In this document: positions 1 to 11,996 of the stretch, in pieces | Layout: the number at the start of each line of letters is the position of its first letter | Position numbering within the stretch: position 1 is the first letter of the stretch | Origin: Hyparrhenia diplandra | Taxonomy: Eukaryota; Streptophyta; Magnoliopsida; Poales; Poaceae | Direction: 5' to 3' | Assembly: GCA_015847255.1 (NCBI GenBank) | Contig: JADLZK010005566.1 | Span: forward strand, 620,001 to 684,000 | Length of the DNA stretch: 64,000 bases | Made by a program: the position numbers and the translations under genes | Notes under the pieces: generated by a model | Database searches by the model: none | Told to the model about the DNA's origin: nothing | What the model saw: the letters and a program-made list of their open reading frames with translations, nothing else

Positions 1-404
1 CTCGGGAAGAAGAATGAGGAAAGGGGTGCCTCGGAGGTGTGCTCAAGATCGGCGAGAGTCCTGAGCCCTATCTTAGTTGTCTTCTATCTGTTTTTTGTCC
101 GTGTCGGTGTAGTTTTCGGGTTTCGGTCCTTTGGTAGGCTATGGAAGGTAGCGGTGTATTTTGTTTCTTGTCGGGGGCGGTTGAAGTGTGGGATTCTGTT
201 AGCTGATCGTGTTGATCGTGAGCAATCATGCATGGGTTGTTTCAAACTTTGGGTCGAGTTAGTCCTGCGGGGTTCTCATCTTTTGGCGGGAATGATGAGG
301 ATAGTTTAGAAGGTTATCGGTTGGGTTAAGTTTTTCGAAACAATCTATACTCTTGTATTTTCGTTCTCATCAATGGAAATGGGGTTACCCGAGTGGAAAA
401 AAAA
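1..404 (+). mobile_element. 3' tail of a LINE-like retroelement, cut by the window edge
   Basis: No protein is recognised here. The stretch ends in a short poly(A) run at 397-404. The preceding sequence (tctcatcaatggaaatgggg, then a ttaccc motif) is typical of grass LINE 3' ends. A related tail lies at 10,811-10,860 (ctcgataatggaaatgggtt). Most of the element lies left of the window, so no TSD can be assessed. A retroposed 3' untranslated region of an ordinary gene is the alternative. Confidence 0.4.
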
Positions 405-1930
405 TATACTCAAAGCCCAGATTAGATAAGCAATCTTGCATTTAGGTTTTAACATCCATCACCAAGTGAGGCTTAAGCTCATACATCCATCACCAACCAC
501 TTCAAAGATCCTAAACCACTCTGACAAAGCACCAAAGATATATTGTTCGAAAAAGCAAACCAAGACCAAGTTCCCCAGACGGTGGAACGAAAGAGTTGGG
601 GGCCTCAATTAACCCCATCCGAACTCGAACAAAGTCTACTAACAACCAAGAAAACAACCGACCAACTAACAGACCGACCAACGATATATTACATCAAAAG
701 ATCAATGCTGAAACTAGGAACAGATCCATCGATCAGACTTCCTCTCCATCTTCAGCCTCGTCTTCGTCGTCTCCGGTTGTCGGTCTTGTTCAGTTCTCAA
801 CACTACATTCTAGAAAACCTCTCCGGTTCCTCCCAAATTTCATCACGCAGCCTCTTCATCCTAGCATCAAGATACTTGTCAAACTTCGCTTGATGTAGGT
901 CATGTAGTCATAGAGATCAATCTGTGCGACTTCTACGCTAGAACTTGACAACATCGGTTTCAGCAGATCCATCAGACTCTGAAGAATCATCATCACTTGA
1001 TGTTTCATAGACTTTCTGTTAGCATAGAACACAGGATATTAGTGAACATACAATACCAAACTTCAGAAATTAAAGTTCAGGGGTAATGGTTATAGGTTTC
1101 TTGTGAATTTTAGATATTTGAAGACAGATTCTATTAGTACTGTAAAAATTTAGCAATCTGATTCCCCTATGTGGCATGACTTGCTAAAAGTCAGTGATAT
1201 ATATCACTTGTGTCTCCTTCAAGCTGATGGTAAGTAGATGATTGGAGGGCACGATGGATAAATCTTGTGTTTCTCTAGTGCTGAATATTCGGTTAAGACG
1301 GCATGACAATACTAAAGCTAGCAGAAATTAAAGTTCGGGGAATGGTTACGGGTTTCTAGTTATTGATATTTTCAAAGTATAGTTAAAATTAGTTACCAAG
1401 CTAGAACATAAGTTTCTGAATTTTTATTTCTAGAAACATCCTATTCATTCAGAAATTAAATAAACCTGAGCACCACAAAGTGAGGATGCTTTGTAATGCA
1501 CCATAACTCAAAAGGTGATCATATTTCACAAACATTTAGGAGGTTGCTCGTTTTTGCATAAAGAGGGGTCACTAAACACTTAAGAAATAGGAACAAATAA
1601 TCATCACTAGGAATCTATATATCAGTAATGCAAGTAATCATCACTAGGAATCATATATATCAGTAATGCAAGTCTGGTTCATCAACTAACCATCAGTAGG
1701 AATCATATATATTAGTAATGAAATCTCACCTTACGCTTCCTCGCCTTTGTCGAGGAAGGTCCTTTGGCCTCGTTGCCGGCGGGGGTCGACTTCTTCTTGG
1801 CCGCCGGAGGCTGCCCGGCTCTCCCCCTTGTCGGCGGCGGCCGTGCAAGGGGTCTTCTTGGCCGCGGATGCCACGAATGCTTTCGTCGCCGCCGCCGCCG
1901 CCACCACTGGCCCATCGCCCGCGCCCGAGG
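405..1930 (-). pseudogene. Degenerate member 'a' of an unrecognised two-part gene family (basic first exon, coiled-coil 3' part)
   Basis: Read on the minus strand, 1,718-1,930 is GC-rich and encodes an Ala/Lys/Pro-rich basic peptide (for example AAKKKSTPAGNEAKGPSSTK). It ends in Lys-Arg-Lys followed by a good 5' splice site, AAG|GTGAGA, near 1,726. Further down the minus strand, 690-1,010 contains an acidic Ser/Asp patch and a short charged helix (KYLDARMKRLRDEIWEE), broken by stops and frame changes. The same layout recurs at four other loci up to 18.2 kb. No domain is recognised. I infer decayed tandem relatives. The exact exon borders are not certain. Confidence 0.4.
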
Positions 1931-1939
1931 GTTTTTTGA

Positions 1940-2560
1940 GATGGGGATTGTGGGGGCGAGATGGGGAGATGAGGGAAAGGGAAAGAGAGATTGAGATGGG
2001 AAGACGAGGGGAAAGGGAATTAGATGGGGAGATGACCAGAAAAAAATGCGGGTGCAGTAAATTTTGATTTTAATTTTTTAATTTGTTATTATCCCTATGT
2101 TACTGCAATTATTTTTAATTTTACCTTATTTTTAATTGGTTATCCCTATTTAGTAGTTGGCCATATTTTGAGAACAAAACTTGATTATGAGAAAGTGCTT
2201 TGATTCACAATAGCTCATCACATCCAAAACATTGACAAAAATGAACAACAAAGAAATCTTCATAAGCTTAGCGCATATAGATTACTACACAAGGCATATA
2301 TATGCCCAGATGAGACTAGAGTTCAGTGCCATCATCAAGTTCTTAGCTAGGTCACTAATATATATTTACATTACCAACCAACCAACCAACCATCAACCAT
2401 CAACCATCGGTGCCATCATCAAGTTTTCAAACTACTAATTCAGTTGAGGTTACAATCTAGCTACCACCAGATTGTAACCTAGGTCCATCAAAATTCATCA
2501 AGTTCCATTCACAAGGCTACTACTAGGTCCATCCATCGGTCTGCCGAGGTCCTACTCCAC
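1940..2560. other. AT-rich spacer with simple purine and ccaa-type repeats; no gene seen
   Basis: 1,940-2,040 is a purine-rich gagatggg/aagagag low-complexity stretch upstream of exon 1 of member 'a', so it probably belongs to that copy's 5' flank. 2,370-2,410 is a short accaacc/catcaacc microsatellite. Nothing else coding was recognised. Confidence 0.4.
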
Positions 2561-2569
2561 GCTTCTTGA

Positions 2570-2770
2570 GGTCCTACTCACGCTTCTTGAGGTCCTCGAG
2601 CTCCTCCTTCATCGGCGAGATGACAAGTTCCTTCATGCCGACTCCTTTTCCATCTCCACAATCTTAACTCCATTCTACATGACCTTTCGCCCGGGTAATT
2701 CAGTTTCTTCCTCAGCTTACGCTCCATCATCATGAGATTCTCACAAAGAAAGACAAGTCTACACATTTTA
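2570..2770 (-). pseudogene. Coiled-coil 3' exon remnant, probably of family member 'b'
   Basis: On the minus strand this reads as a charged helix with MMMERKLRKKL at one end. At the other end, in a shifted frame, is KEELEDLKKRE followed by a stop. It matches in character the coiled-coil remnants at 9,620-9,870 (minus) and 15,800-16,170 (plus). The first exon of member 'b' (7,627-7,982, minus) lies upstream on the same strand. The two are now separated by the LINE and solo-LTR insertions at 3,012-7,585. Linking them is inference. Confidence 0.35.
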
Positions 2771-2997
2771 ATCAACTAAAAAGCGATCGATAAGAACAAA
2801 GCAAAGCATATCTATGTATGATTCAATCATGATTACATTTGACACAATGGGTTAAACATAAACAGAAAAAAACAGATTGAGAAGCAGGACTTAACATAGA
2901 CAATAAACACATTAACAGTAGCACAATTATCGGGATTGTTGTGAAATTTGCTAAATTTAACAAATTTGGTTCTTGCATTGAAAATTTGGTCATTCAG

Positions 2998-3011
2998 CTA
3001 CCGCATTTCCA
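2998..3011. repeat. Left 14-bp target-site duplication of a LINE
   Basis: ctaccgcatttcca occurs here and again at 7,586-7,599, directly after a poly(A) run at 7,578-7,585. This is the arrangement expected of target-primed reverse transcription. Confidence 0.75.
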
Positions 3012-3475
3012 TAGGCCTATTTGTTTGTTGAATTGCTTGTACAAATTAATTACCAAGGTTTTGACAATAAGATTAGAGACTGTAGCGAGGAAAGTTGATC
3101 CATAGTACCTGATCGCATTCATGAAGAATAGGCGCATTCATGAAGAATAGACATATTGTATCAAGTATTTTATCATTAAACATAAGTATATGAAAAATAT
3201 GAATATTCATGAAGTCAAACATAGACTCAATGATTCACCAATGTGGGCTGATTTACTAAAGATCAAAGAAATTTACTTACATGGTAGAGATATCATTAGT
3301 ATAAAAGGTGACCTTACCAGATTTTGGTTGGACTCATGGTTATACAATAAGCCTATTCTGTGCTAGTTTTCCTATTTTGTTTAGCTTGACAGATCAAAAA
3401 AATGTCACAAGATCTTGAAAGTTAGAAATGGTTTGCGAATTACTTTTAGGAGATGGTTATATCATGAGTTGAATT

Positions 3476-3480
3476 GTGAC
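3476..3480. repeat. Left 5-bp target-site duplication (gtgac) of the solo LTR
   Basis: gtgac at 3,476-3,480 is repeated at 7,569-7,573, immediately outside the TG...CA termini. Confidence 0.75.
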
Positions 3481-4882
3481 TGTAACACCGTGTTTTTGCA
3501 TCATTTTAAAAATCACTAAAAATTTGAACTTTTCGAATTACAACTAAAACTTGATTTATTTTTTCGCTAAACCGAAACCCTATTTTCGAAAAACCCGCAT
3601 TCAAACTCTCACCATCTAGAAAATAGGAAACCTTGCTTGTTGCTTGTTGAGCTTTATGGTCGCAAAGGATGCAAGGTAAGTTTTAGATTTATTTATGGAA
3701 GCTATTGCATGAGAAATGAATTACGAATTTTTCTCTAGGAATAAAACTCTCAACATGTGCGCTACTATACATATATCAAAAAATAATGTATATGTATACT
3801 TTATACACATGAGAAAATGGGGAGTCAATATATTCGGGGCATGAGTGTACACATATGTATATATATATTTCAAGCAAGCACAAATGAATAAATATTCTCA
3901 AGGATACAAGCCAAGAGAATATAGACACATGTGCTTGAATAAATAAACCTAAAGATACATATACATATAAGTGTACACATAATAGAGAAAAAGGGATAAG
4001 AAAGGGAAAAAGGAAATAGAAAATAGGAGGGCACGCTCGTGGGCTCATTCCTCGCTTATGGCCCGGCTCCTTCACACCTTCTCTTTTTCTAGCCATCGTA
4101 GCGGGCCGGCCCGGCTATGAGACCAGGCCACCGAGGCCCGGCCAGCCCGGCCCGGACTCCTCCCCTCACACGCGACGAGCGGGACCCGGGAGGTCAGTTC
4201 CGTCTCCCTCCCTGCCGCGTCGTGGACGCGAGGGACACCAGCGGCCCCACTGCCGCGCGTCCCACTATGCCCGGCAGCGTGCGGCGACCTCCCACCCGGC
4301 GCCGCCTCCGGCCGACACGCCAAGCAGTCATGTCATCCAGTCATCCTTGACTGTCCTCATTGAAACACACAGTGGGGAGGATGCCCAAGGACAGCCGGCC
4401 GCCGGCGATACATGGACAAGATGGGGCGGAGCGACACCGCCGGAGTTGGACTAGGCGCCCGCGCAAGACGACGCACCTTCGCGCCCAGCGCCTGAGCACC
4501 GGGTCAATGGGCACAGGGTTGCCGCGGACCGGCGGAGCAAAGCCACCATGACCGCGCCAAATCGCCCGCGTCGACGCTATTGGCGAAGACGAAGGCACAG
4601 CGGCCCGGGGACAGTTGGCCCAGATAACACCACACGCCAGAAGGCCCCGTCAAGCGCACGGTGGCGTCGTCAACCTTGGGCGGAGCCCCCGCCGCCATGG
4701 CGGATGACAACACGCCCGTGACGACGGGACCGGACGACGGCGGGCTCGAATCACAAAGGGACACGCGTGCGGAGCCGGCATGACTCGGCCAAACTCCGGT
4801 GGAGGCGAGCCTTTGCGGCCACGGCCGGGAAAAGATCACGAGCTCGGGAAAATATCTCCCCGGCGAGCTCCCGTGGTCGCGC

Positions 4883-4890
4883 TATAAATA
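4883..4890 (+). promoter_or_regulatory. LTR TATA box
   Basis: TATAAATA lies in a GC-rich setting about 1.4 kb into the solo LTR. This placement suits the U3/R promoter of a plus-oriented retroelement. Transcription from it could run into the downstream LTR and flanking DNA. Confidence 0.55.
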
Positions 4891-6631
4891 GCCCTCTCCC
4901 GGGAGCCGATCAACCCCGCGCCACGGCTCACAAGCTCCGCCCCGGGCAGGAACGCACCGTGCTCCTCCTCGGTTCCCTTTCCCCTCTCCTCTTTTGCGGG
5001 ATCCACGTTGCCCCCAAATCGGGATCCGCCGCCGCCGCCGGTGAGGGAACGACGTTCCCGACGATTGAGGCCTCCTCGGGTGTTACTGGTAAGTCCAATA
5101 GGTTGCCCACCCCTTCTCCATTCGATTCCTCTTCTTTTCCCATGTTCGGTGCTGTGCAGTCCGACGGCCGAGCGCCGCCGCCATCGAGGACGCCGCGACC
5201 GCCGCCGTCGGGAAGGATGACCTCTTCGCCACCGGTGTGCGGCCAGCGTGACCAGGGTGGCGAGGTGGTTCGATAGAGACCCTCGCGGTGAGCTAAGGGC
5301 CCGAGGATGGCCAACCCGACCGGATTCGACGGCGCGCCGCTGCTCGGGAACAGTGGACGGCACCGTCCAAGTCGCCCGTTCGCCGCGATAACGGCGTCAA
5401 GGCCTCAACCCAGTGAGGGCGACACGTCGCCCCTGTCTCTCTCCGTCCGCAGGCCAACGGGATGACCCCGTTGTACACATGGCGCCACGTGGCAGCCACC
5501 GTGGCGTCCACCTGGACCCGTGGCACCCACGTGTATGGCGACTATCCCGTGTACACGCTGTAAAATGCTATGTTCACCCGATGCACGTACGAAGTTTATA
5601 AGTAGACTTTCCCATGTCAGAAAAATTCCCAGAAAATTTGTAAATTCATTATTTGATTTATAGAATTTTATCATGTAATTAGTTACAATTTTATTACATG
5701 ATAAAATTATATTATAATATTACCCTAATGATTTAATTAGGGATCAATATTATAAAATCCGTATCTCATGCAAATTAACTCCGTTTCACGTGAAACGGCT
5801 TCCATAATTCATCTAAAATCTAGCTCTATGCATCTAACCCATTGCCACCATAATGTTCTATGTTTGTTTTGTGTGCCATAGTTCAAGCTAGGTTTATCGA
5901 AGTACCCGAGGTAGTTTCCGACGACCCGATAGGAGCTTCCGTCCGAGGAAAGCTAGAGACGTTCGACGCCGTGCCGATTCATAAGAACCTCCCAGGCAAG
6001 TCCTTACCCCCCCTAATCATGACCCTAATTAAGTAATGATATAATGATGATGATAAGATCTCGAGGTCATTGGCTATTATCGTATGCAATGAAATATGAG
6101 ATGATGTTGAGCGGATGCTGTGTGATCTTCCGCAATGCTATGTGCTTGGTGTTTATGATGAGCTGAGTGCTCGATATTATTGAGGGGCGAGGTGCCCAGT
6201 TTATTGATGAGATATGGAAAGCATACGATAATAGACATGATGCTCACCTGTGATAACCTGACTAGTATAGTGTGGTATGAGCCTGATAACGTAGCTATGG
6301 AGCTAAGCCGGATGACGTACTCATCCACGTTATCTACACTCATACGATGATAATTAAGAGTAATATGAGATCGCCTAATGAACCCTAACCAACAAAAGAG
6401 GTGGGTGATAGTAATTCATAGTGAGATGGATTACTACGGGAATCGCCGTGGAGGGATTCCTGCGGAGAGATACTCGCCTCCCTAAGGACCGGTTCATAGA
6501 CCTTCTACCTAGTGCGATATTTTGTACAACCACACGTCGGGATGGGGCGACCTGATCTCACACCCCGTTAGGTCGAGGTATATCGTATGCCTAGGTGGCG
6601 TGCAGAGGCGGAAGGACTATCGGGAGCAGAC

Positions 6632-6812
6632 ATGGGGAAAGTGGCCCCATGGTCCGGTTGGCGTGGTTGCTATGTGATCCTCCATGTTAAAAAATTGAGC
6701 TATTGATTATGGGGAAAGTGGCCCCAATGTTTTATAAATTGATGAATGGGGAAAGTGGCCCCAATGTTTTATTGAATGGGGAAAGTGGCCGCAGGGGAAA
6801 GTGGCCCCAACT
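6632..6812. repeat. Short direct repeats (gggaaagtggcccc) inside the solo LTR
   Basis: The 15-mer ggggaaagtggcccc occurs at about 6,635, 6,711, 6,748 and 6,795. A variant gggaaagtggccgc lies at ~6,780. Spacing is irregular (roughly 15-75 bp). Two copies share a longer flank (aatgttttat). This is a local tandem expansion within the LTR. Confidence 0.7.
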
Positions 6813-7626
6813 TCCAACCCCCGAGAATACTTCGGTAGAAGATATACTAACACCTAGGTTGGCTGCCAAGCGGGTACGGGATCTTGTTAGGCCTGTCGGG
6901 ACCAAACCGGATGGGAACGACTGTGCCTATCGTGTGGGGAAATTTGTACAACCTCTGCAGAGTTACTAAATCTATTCGAATAGCCACGTCCTTGGAATGG
7001 GCGGATGCTAGGCCTGAACATCTATGATTAGAATATACACTTTGGTGATGACTAGCCTGTGGTGCCATGACAGTGATGATATGATACAACCCGGGAACTA
7101 GCGAGAGCAGTTTTAGAGACTCTGCTAGGGCCCAAACCCTTAATAAATACATCCGCCTGGTTTGGACTTGCTGAGTACGTTTGTACTCACCCCTCTATTT
7201 TTACAGATATCGGCACATGTGAAGGTAAGATCGACGACAAGGTAGAGGACCAGCGTATCGTAGGAGTCCGCAAGGTGTTTGCTTAGGAGAAGGACGTTGA
7301 AGCCCAGAATTCATCCATGCACAAGTTTGCCTGTGGAGCACGGGGCAGTGTCATAGTTAATCCACCGCTTCTCAGTTGGCCAACTCTGATATTGTAACCC
7401 GGCTTGGTGACCCCTCATCGCCACTGTATGCCCCTTCCATCCTATATTTACAAAGCTCGGATTATTATTATTTCTGTCTACCATTATCTGTGACTAATAG
7501 ACGTGTTTGTGGCGTGATCCTGGCGTAAACACGTGTGATTAACGACCCATTAAAAGTGGGGCGTGACAGTGACTGTGAAAAAAAACTACCGCATTTCCAA
7601 AAAAACACCCCACCCAAGAAAACCCT

Positions 7627-7982
7627 AATCTCACCTCGTCGGTGTGGTCCTCCAGCGAGTCGAGTTGGAGAGTGTGGCGGCCTTGGCCGGGCTTAGGGGG
7701 CGAGTTCCCAGCCACGCGCCACCGCCGATGAGCTAGTGTGTGATGCTCGGCAATAACTTGGCATTTCTTGGTGCGGCGACCCCCGACTGTATGATTTGCC
7801 GACCTGCCCGCGTCCCGGGACTCAAGCCCCGGCGAGGTCGAGGGGCCGGCCACGGCAGCGGCTGCGTGCTCCCCCTTGCGGACCTTCATCGCCTTCGGTG
7901 CGGAGAACTTGCCATGCGAGTCGCGCTCTGGAGGGTCGCGGCGTACCGGCGGGCGGGATTCTTCAACCCCTGCCTTAGTCAT
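7627..7982 (-). pseudogene. First exon of unrecognised family member 'b'
   Basis: On the minus strand an ATG at 7,980-7,982 opens a reading of ~118 residues starting MTKAGVEESRPP. It is basic and rich in Pro, Arg and Ala. It runs to Asp-Glu followed by GAG|GTGAGATTAGGGTTT, a strong 5' splice site at ~7,636. The downstream intron sequence is closely matched by the equivalent position of member 'c' (~11,995). A first repeat cluster lies directly upstream (8,300-9,370). The remaining exons were displaced by the LINE and LTR at 3,012-7,585. Product unknown. Confidence 0.45.
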
Positions 7983-8167
7983 GGCTGCAATGGGGCGGAG
8001 GCGTTCCGCGGAAAAACCCCCCGTTGAGGCGGTGGAAGCGGATGAGTGAGGGGGGGATGAGATGTGGATGCTTGGTGAGTAAACGAGGTGGGTTCGAGAG
8101 GGTATTTATAGGTCGTTTTGCGATATAACTCCTTAAATAAAATCGTTCACGCTTACAATAGAAAAAC

Positions 8168-8240
8168 ACATGGTTAGCATAATGGTAAGACTCCACAGGT
8201 TTTTAAGATGAGGTGCTAGGTTCAAATCCTAGGTGCCATT
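8168..8240 (+). repeat. tRNA-like sequence, probable SINE head
   Basis: Internal Pol III elements are visible: an A-box-like TAGCATAATGG at ~8,175 and a B-box GGTTCAAATCC at 8,219-8,229. The T-arm is perfect: a ctagg/cctag 5-bp stem around a 7-nt loop. The acceptor stem does not pair, and the sequence runs into a T-rich tract, so this is not a functional tRNA gene. A second, more decayed copy is at 16,705-16,780. Confidence 0.5.
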
Positions 8241-8309
8241 TTTTTCTTATTCAACATTTTTTTTTTTTGCTTCCTTCCTTTTTAAAATACCTTAATGAAG
8301 GTAACAAAA

Positions 8310-9370
8310 TCTAAAAATTTGGTGGGACACCTCCTTTGTCTGTAGCTTGTTGACAAAAAAATTTGAATCGATTCAAAGAAAGTGTTCTTTGCACATCCTC
8401 ACAATGGTCCACATTTCTCACACATGTTCTAGTCACTAGGTGAGAGATGCCCATGGTAGTTTGAAGCTGTGTAGTACCACTTTCTCGAAATCATCTCAAA
8501 ACTTTTTTGGGGTGTCTATGGAAGCAAACTATGGTGTTGTAGTGCATTTTTGCAATTTTTAGCTTTATTTTGGTATTTTAACATTTTTTCTTGAGTAAAT
8601 CAACAAATAATCACAATAATAGGTAAACTTGTTCTAAAAATTACACAAATGCACATAGCATCATAGTTTGGATCCATGAACACCCCCAAAAAAGTTTGAG
8701 ATGATTCAAAGAAAGTGGAACTATACATCCCACACAAGCTTCAACATCCGTCACCTAGTGACTAGGACATGCGTTAGAGATGTGTGCCTTTGAGAGGATG
8801 CACATCACGACTTTCTCTCGAATCAACTTAATTTTTTTTTTGTCAACATGGTACACCAAAAGAATGTGTCCATGCAAGTTTTTAGATTTTTTTAGCTTTA
8901 TTTTGGTATTTTACCATTTTTCTTGAGTAAATCAACAAATAATCACAGTAATAGGTAAACTTGTTCTGAAAATTACACAAATGCACATAACATCATAGTT
9001 TGGCTCCATGAACACCCAAATTAATTTGAGATGATTCATAGAAAGTGGAACTATACATCCCACACAAGCTTGAACATGTGTCACCTAGTGACTAGGAAAT
9101 GTGTTAGAGATGTGTGCCTTTGAGAGGATGCGCATCACAACTTTCTCTGAATCAACTCAAATTTTTTTGTCAACATGGTACACCAAAAGAATGTGTCCAT
9201 GCAAGTTTTAAGATTTTTTAGCTTTATTTTGGTATTTTAACATTTTTCTTGATAAATCAACAAATAATCACAGTAATAGGTAAACTTGTTGAAAATTACA
9301 CAAATGCACATAACATCATAGTTTGGCTCCATGAACACCCCAAAAAGGTTTGAGATGATTCAGAGAAATT
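8310..9370. repeat. Repeat cluster 1: ~327-bp units, first one inverted
   Basis: From ~8,560 the units run in the forward sense, with the landmarks gagtaaatcaacaaataatc, caccccaaaaa.gtttgag and ctagtgactagaacatg. 8,310-8,530 is the same sequence in reverse complement (ttctcacacatgttctagtc), giving a head-to-head start. Units here are more diverged from those of clusters 2 and 3. The unit is AT-rich and non-coding. The cluster lies immediately upstream of first exon 'b'. Confidence 0.75.
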
Positions 9371-9609
9371 GTGTAATTATGCTAAGGAAGGGGGCTGTGC
9401 CACTAGATATTAACAAAAAAAAATGACATGCAAACAGATTCATAATTGCAAAAGCTAACTTCATATATATAATAGTCTGAAAGTCACATAAAACCAGATG
9501 AGACTTAATTGTTCTCCTTCCACCACGCACAACCATATTTATAACTTACAAGCACAATCAAACGGGGAGATAATTATAGATAGAGTCCAAATTTTGGACA
9601 CCTCGTCCA

Positions 9610-9870
9610 CCAAGTTCTAGGGAGATACTCCTCTTGACTCCTCAATCTACGCCTTCAACTCCGCAATCTCCGCCTTCAACTTCGAATGATCTTGTCATTC
9701 TTGTTGTCCGTACCTTGCGGGAGGAGGACATTGATTCTAGTGTTGATGTCGACAATTCCGCCTTGGTCACCTGTCGGACACCTCTTCATTCTTACGGGAC
9801 ACCTCGTGCGGTTTCGGCCACCTTCACCGATAATTCTTCCTTTAGCTTACGCACCTCGGTTTTGGCATAG
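9610..9870 (-). pseudogene. Coiled-coil 3' exon remnant, probably of family member 'c'
   Basis: The minus strand reads TEVRKLKEELSVKVAET and, after frame changes, KLKAEIAELKA, stop, IEESRG. These are classic heptad-like Leu/Ile repeats. It lies downstream of first exon 'c' (11,997-12,332, minus), which suggests the same original gene. It is disrupted by a stop and at least one frameshift. Confidence 0.4.
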
Positions 9871-10470
9871 GTGCAGTGAATGCAACTCTGCAGAAATATA
9901 TAAATAGTTAAACACATACCCAAAATTACTAAGAGTGCAAACTTGGTAAATGTAGTGGCAGAATGTTCAAATATAAGTTCTTTTGATCATATACTTGAAA
10001 TAGACACATACCGAGAAATGTTCAAATATAAGTTGCTAACTTCGGTGTCACTTGCATCCAAACAACATATGGAAAAAATAAATGCATGTGTGCGCAATTT
10101 GTTTTCTAATCGCACTTTCTGTTTTCGCTGTCCCGCGACGTGGTGTTAATTGCTGCATACTTTCGAATGGTGTGTTGAATTTGTTATGTTTAATTCAATG
10201 GCTATGAAGGCTAGTATCGAGTATAGATGAATATATGGTGACGACCTTACATTTGCTTGAGAATGGTTTTTGTATGCAAGAAAAAACTGTTTTGGTCCTT
10301 CAAAGAATTTTTTAATTTAATATAAATTGTTGGTGAACGAATACTTTGGTAGATGGTTGCAAGAGTGAGAGGCATGGGAACACGCGCCAATAACTACACG
10401 TTTAGTAGTGGGTTTTTGACGTGGGCGGGGTACTCGAGCGACCCCACTTCCCGAGTAGTCTTCCATCTTC

Positions 10471-11467
10471 TTCCTCTATATATCTCACCAAGGAACCTTT
10501 TGCACTTACGCCCACTCACTGCATTTTCTTTTGATCGATCCTTCTTGATCTCACCAAGCAACCGCATCCATGGAAGACAAAGGCAAGCGCGAAGTAGAGG
10601 ACCAGGGCGATCCACGGCGTGATGTCAAGAAGCACCGGGGAGATGAGTATGTTACGAACTGTTTTCTCAGATCCACTCCTCCTTGCGGATGGTTTGTTTG
10701 TCATTTCGATGTAGTGCAAGTGTTTTGTGATCCCTTTTTTGGATCTTTGGATGTTTGAATGTAAAATGGGTCGTTATCTTTGGATCTTTGGATGATCTAC
10801 AAATGTTTTCTATTTCCGTTCTCTCGATAATGGAAATGGGTTAACCCTGGTTGGGGAAAGAAATCTACTCATCCTTCTTTAATCTGTAACCTTGACATGA
10901 ATTGCTCATTTTTGTTACGAAGGTCTTGAATCCGTTGGCGATGATGTCTACACGGATCCGATGAAGATGAAGGAGGCGCCGCAAGAGGGGCGTGTGGACC
11001 ACAAGTACACCAGCGTCATCTTGACGAGAAGGCGATCAAGCACGGCTTTGCCGAGTCCCGCCGCAGCTTGATATGTTACCCATGACTTTGCTACGAACAC
11101 TATGTTTCAATCTTCTTGCGTTACACATGCTTTATTTATTTGTACAATTTTGAATGATTTTGTGAAATTGTGTGTAGATGGATAATTGTAATTTCGGGAT
11201 GTGAATGACACATAGGAATGAGCTAGAGATTTTTTCATGGATATATGGTATTTTTTTTTTACTTGCACGATGATTTGTTTTTTCTTATGATTATCCGCTG
11301 AAATTATTTAGGGACGGTAGGACGTCTAGCACAACTCCTTGAAGCCGTACGACGATTCATGAAAGCGAAACATCGTCCACGTGGGAGCGCTCAACCGGAA
11401 GGCGAGGATCAAGCATGCTTTTCGCCCGTTTGGTTGAGGCCGTCGAGGAGACTAAGGAGACCAAGTA
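10471..11467 (+). CDS. Possible small gene of unknown function, or its remnant
   Basis: A TATA-like ctatatatc at ~10,472 lies ~100 bp before an ATG at 10,570. The ATG opens a strongly charged peptide (MEDKGKREVEDQGD...) up to a consensus donor, gatga|GTATGT, at ~10,645. Downstream open stretches are 10,920-11,070 (DDVYTDPMKMKEAPQEGRV) and 11,400-11,467 (ends LVEAVEETKETK, stop). I could not find a splice pattern that keeps one frame through all parts, so it may be broken. No family is recognised. It lies between repeat clusters 1 and 2. Confidence 0.25.
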
Positions 11468-11996
11468 GATTTGATCTATGTCACATGTATCTTTTTGTTT
11501 CATGTTGTAATTTGGGATGTGTAACAATTCTTTGGTCAGTGGTTAGTTGTCAAACAATTGGTTGTTACATTGGCGTGCTTGTTTAATTAAACCTACTTTT
11601 GTTGGTGTTTATATAATGGGTCCTTTTATTTTGTTTGAATTTGAGAGATTTTTTTGAAAGTGGGAAACTGTGGAAATTGAGGATTATTGCGAGTTTAATG
11701 CACCATTGAAAAGAAGATGTTCTAATTTGGGTTATTAGTTTGATCCCGGAGGTGATCAACCACAAACAAAATGTGACAAACAAGCCCAAACATGAAACAA
11801 AATACTTTGCTATATCGATCACTAAATTGCAATCAGCAAATTCAATCAATTAAATTTGTACTATACTGATCACTAAGAACTTGCTATTGGTTCTACGTGC
11901 TTTGTGAGTTCATGCGTGATCAAACACAAGCAAGGTGCCTAGCACCAAAAACCCTACGGTGAACTCAAAAACCCCACCCAATAAACCCTAGCCTCA

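Larger units (their letters stand above)
3481..7568. mobile_element. ~4.1-kb solo LTR, Gypsy-like
   Basis: The unit starts TGTAACACC and ends GGCGTGACA, imperfect inverted ends with TG...CA borders. It has a perfect 5-bp TSD (gtgac). No gag or pol reading, primer-binding site or second LTR was found, so it looks like the product of recombination between two LTRs. It contains a strong core promoter (TATAAATA at 4,883-4,890) preceded by ~800 bp of very GC-rich DNA, and a short repeated motif at 6,632-6,812. LTRs of this size with these ends are known from Tekay/Del-type chromoviruses of grasses; that assignment is inference. The long open frames at 4,072-5,526 are read-through of GC-rich DNA and are not called as genes. 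Confidence 0.75.
3012..7585 (+). mobile_element. 5'-truncated, decayed L1-type LINE split by a solo LTR
   Basis: The LINE sequence is 3,012-3,480 plus 7,574-7,585; the solo LTR fills the middle. Reverse-transcriptase-like reading at ~3,055-3,105 gives KVLTIRLETVARKVDP, like the conserved block of plant LINE RTs in which a Lys-Ile/Val-Leu is followed by a Thr-x-Arg-Leu stretch. 3,240-3,345 reads WADLLKIKEIYLHGR and then RFWLDSWL, as in the region downstream of RT. The body carries internal deletions and stops. The element ends in poly(A) and is bounded by perfect 14-bp TSDs. It is non-autonomous and dead. Confidence 0.65.

Noticed and set aside
4072..5526. Overlapping 100-175-codon frames on both strands
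   Set aside because: GC-rich LTR DNA has few stops in any frame. No domain, splice or start evidence, and the region lies wholly inside a bounded solo LTR.
8168..8240. Functional tRNA gene
   Set aside because: The B box and T-arm are good but the acceptor stem does not pair and the anticodon arm is unclear, so a SINE head is more likely.
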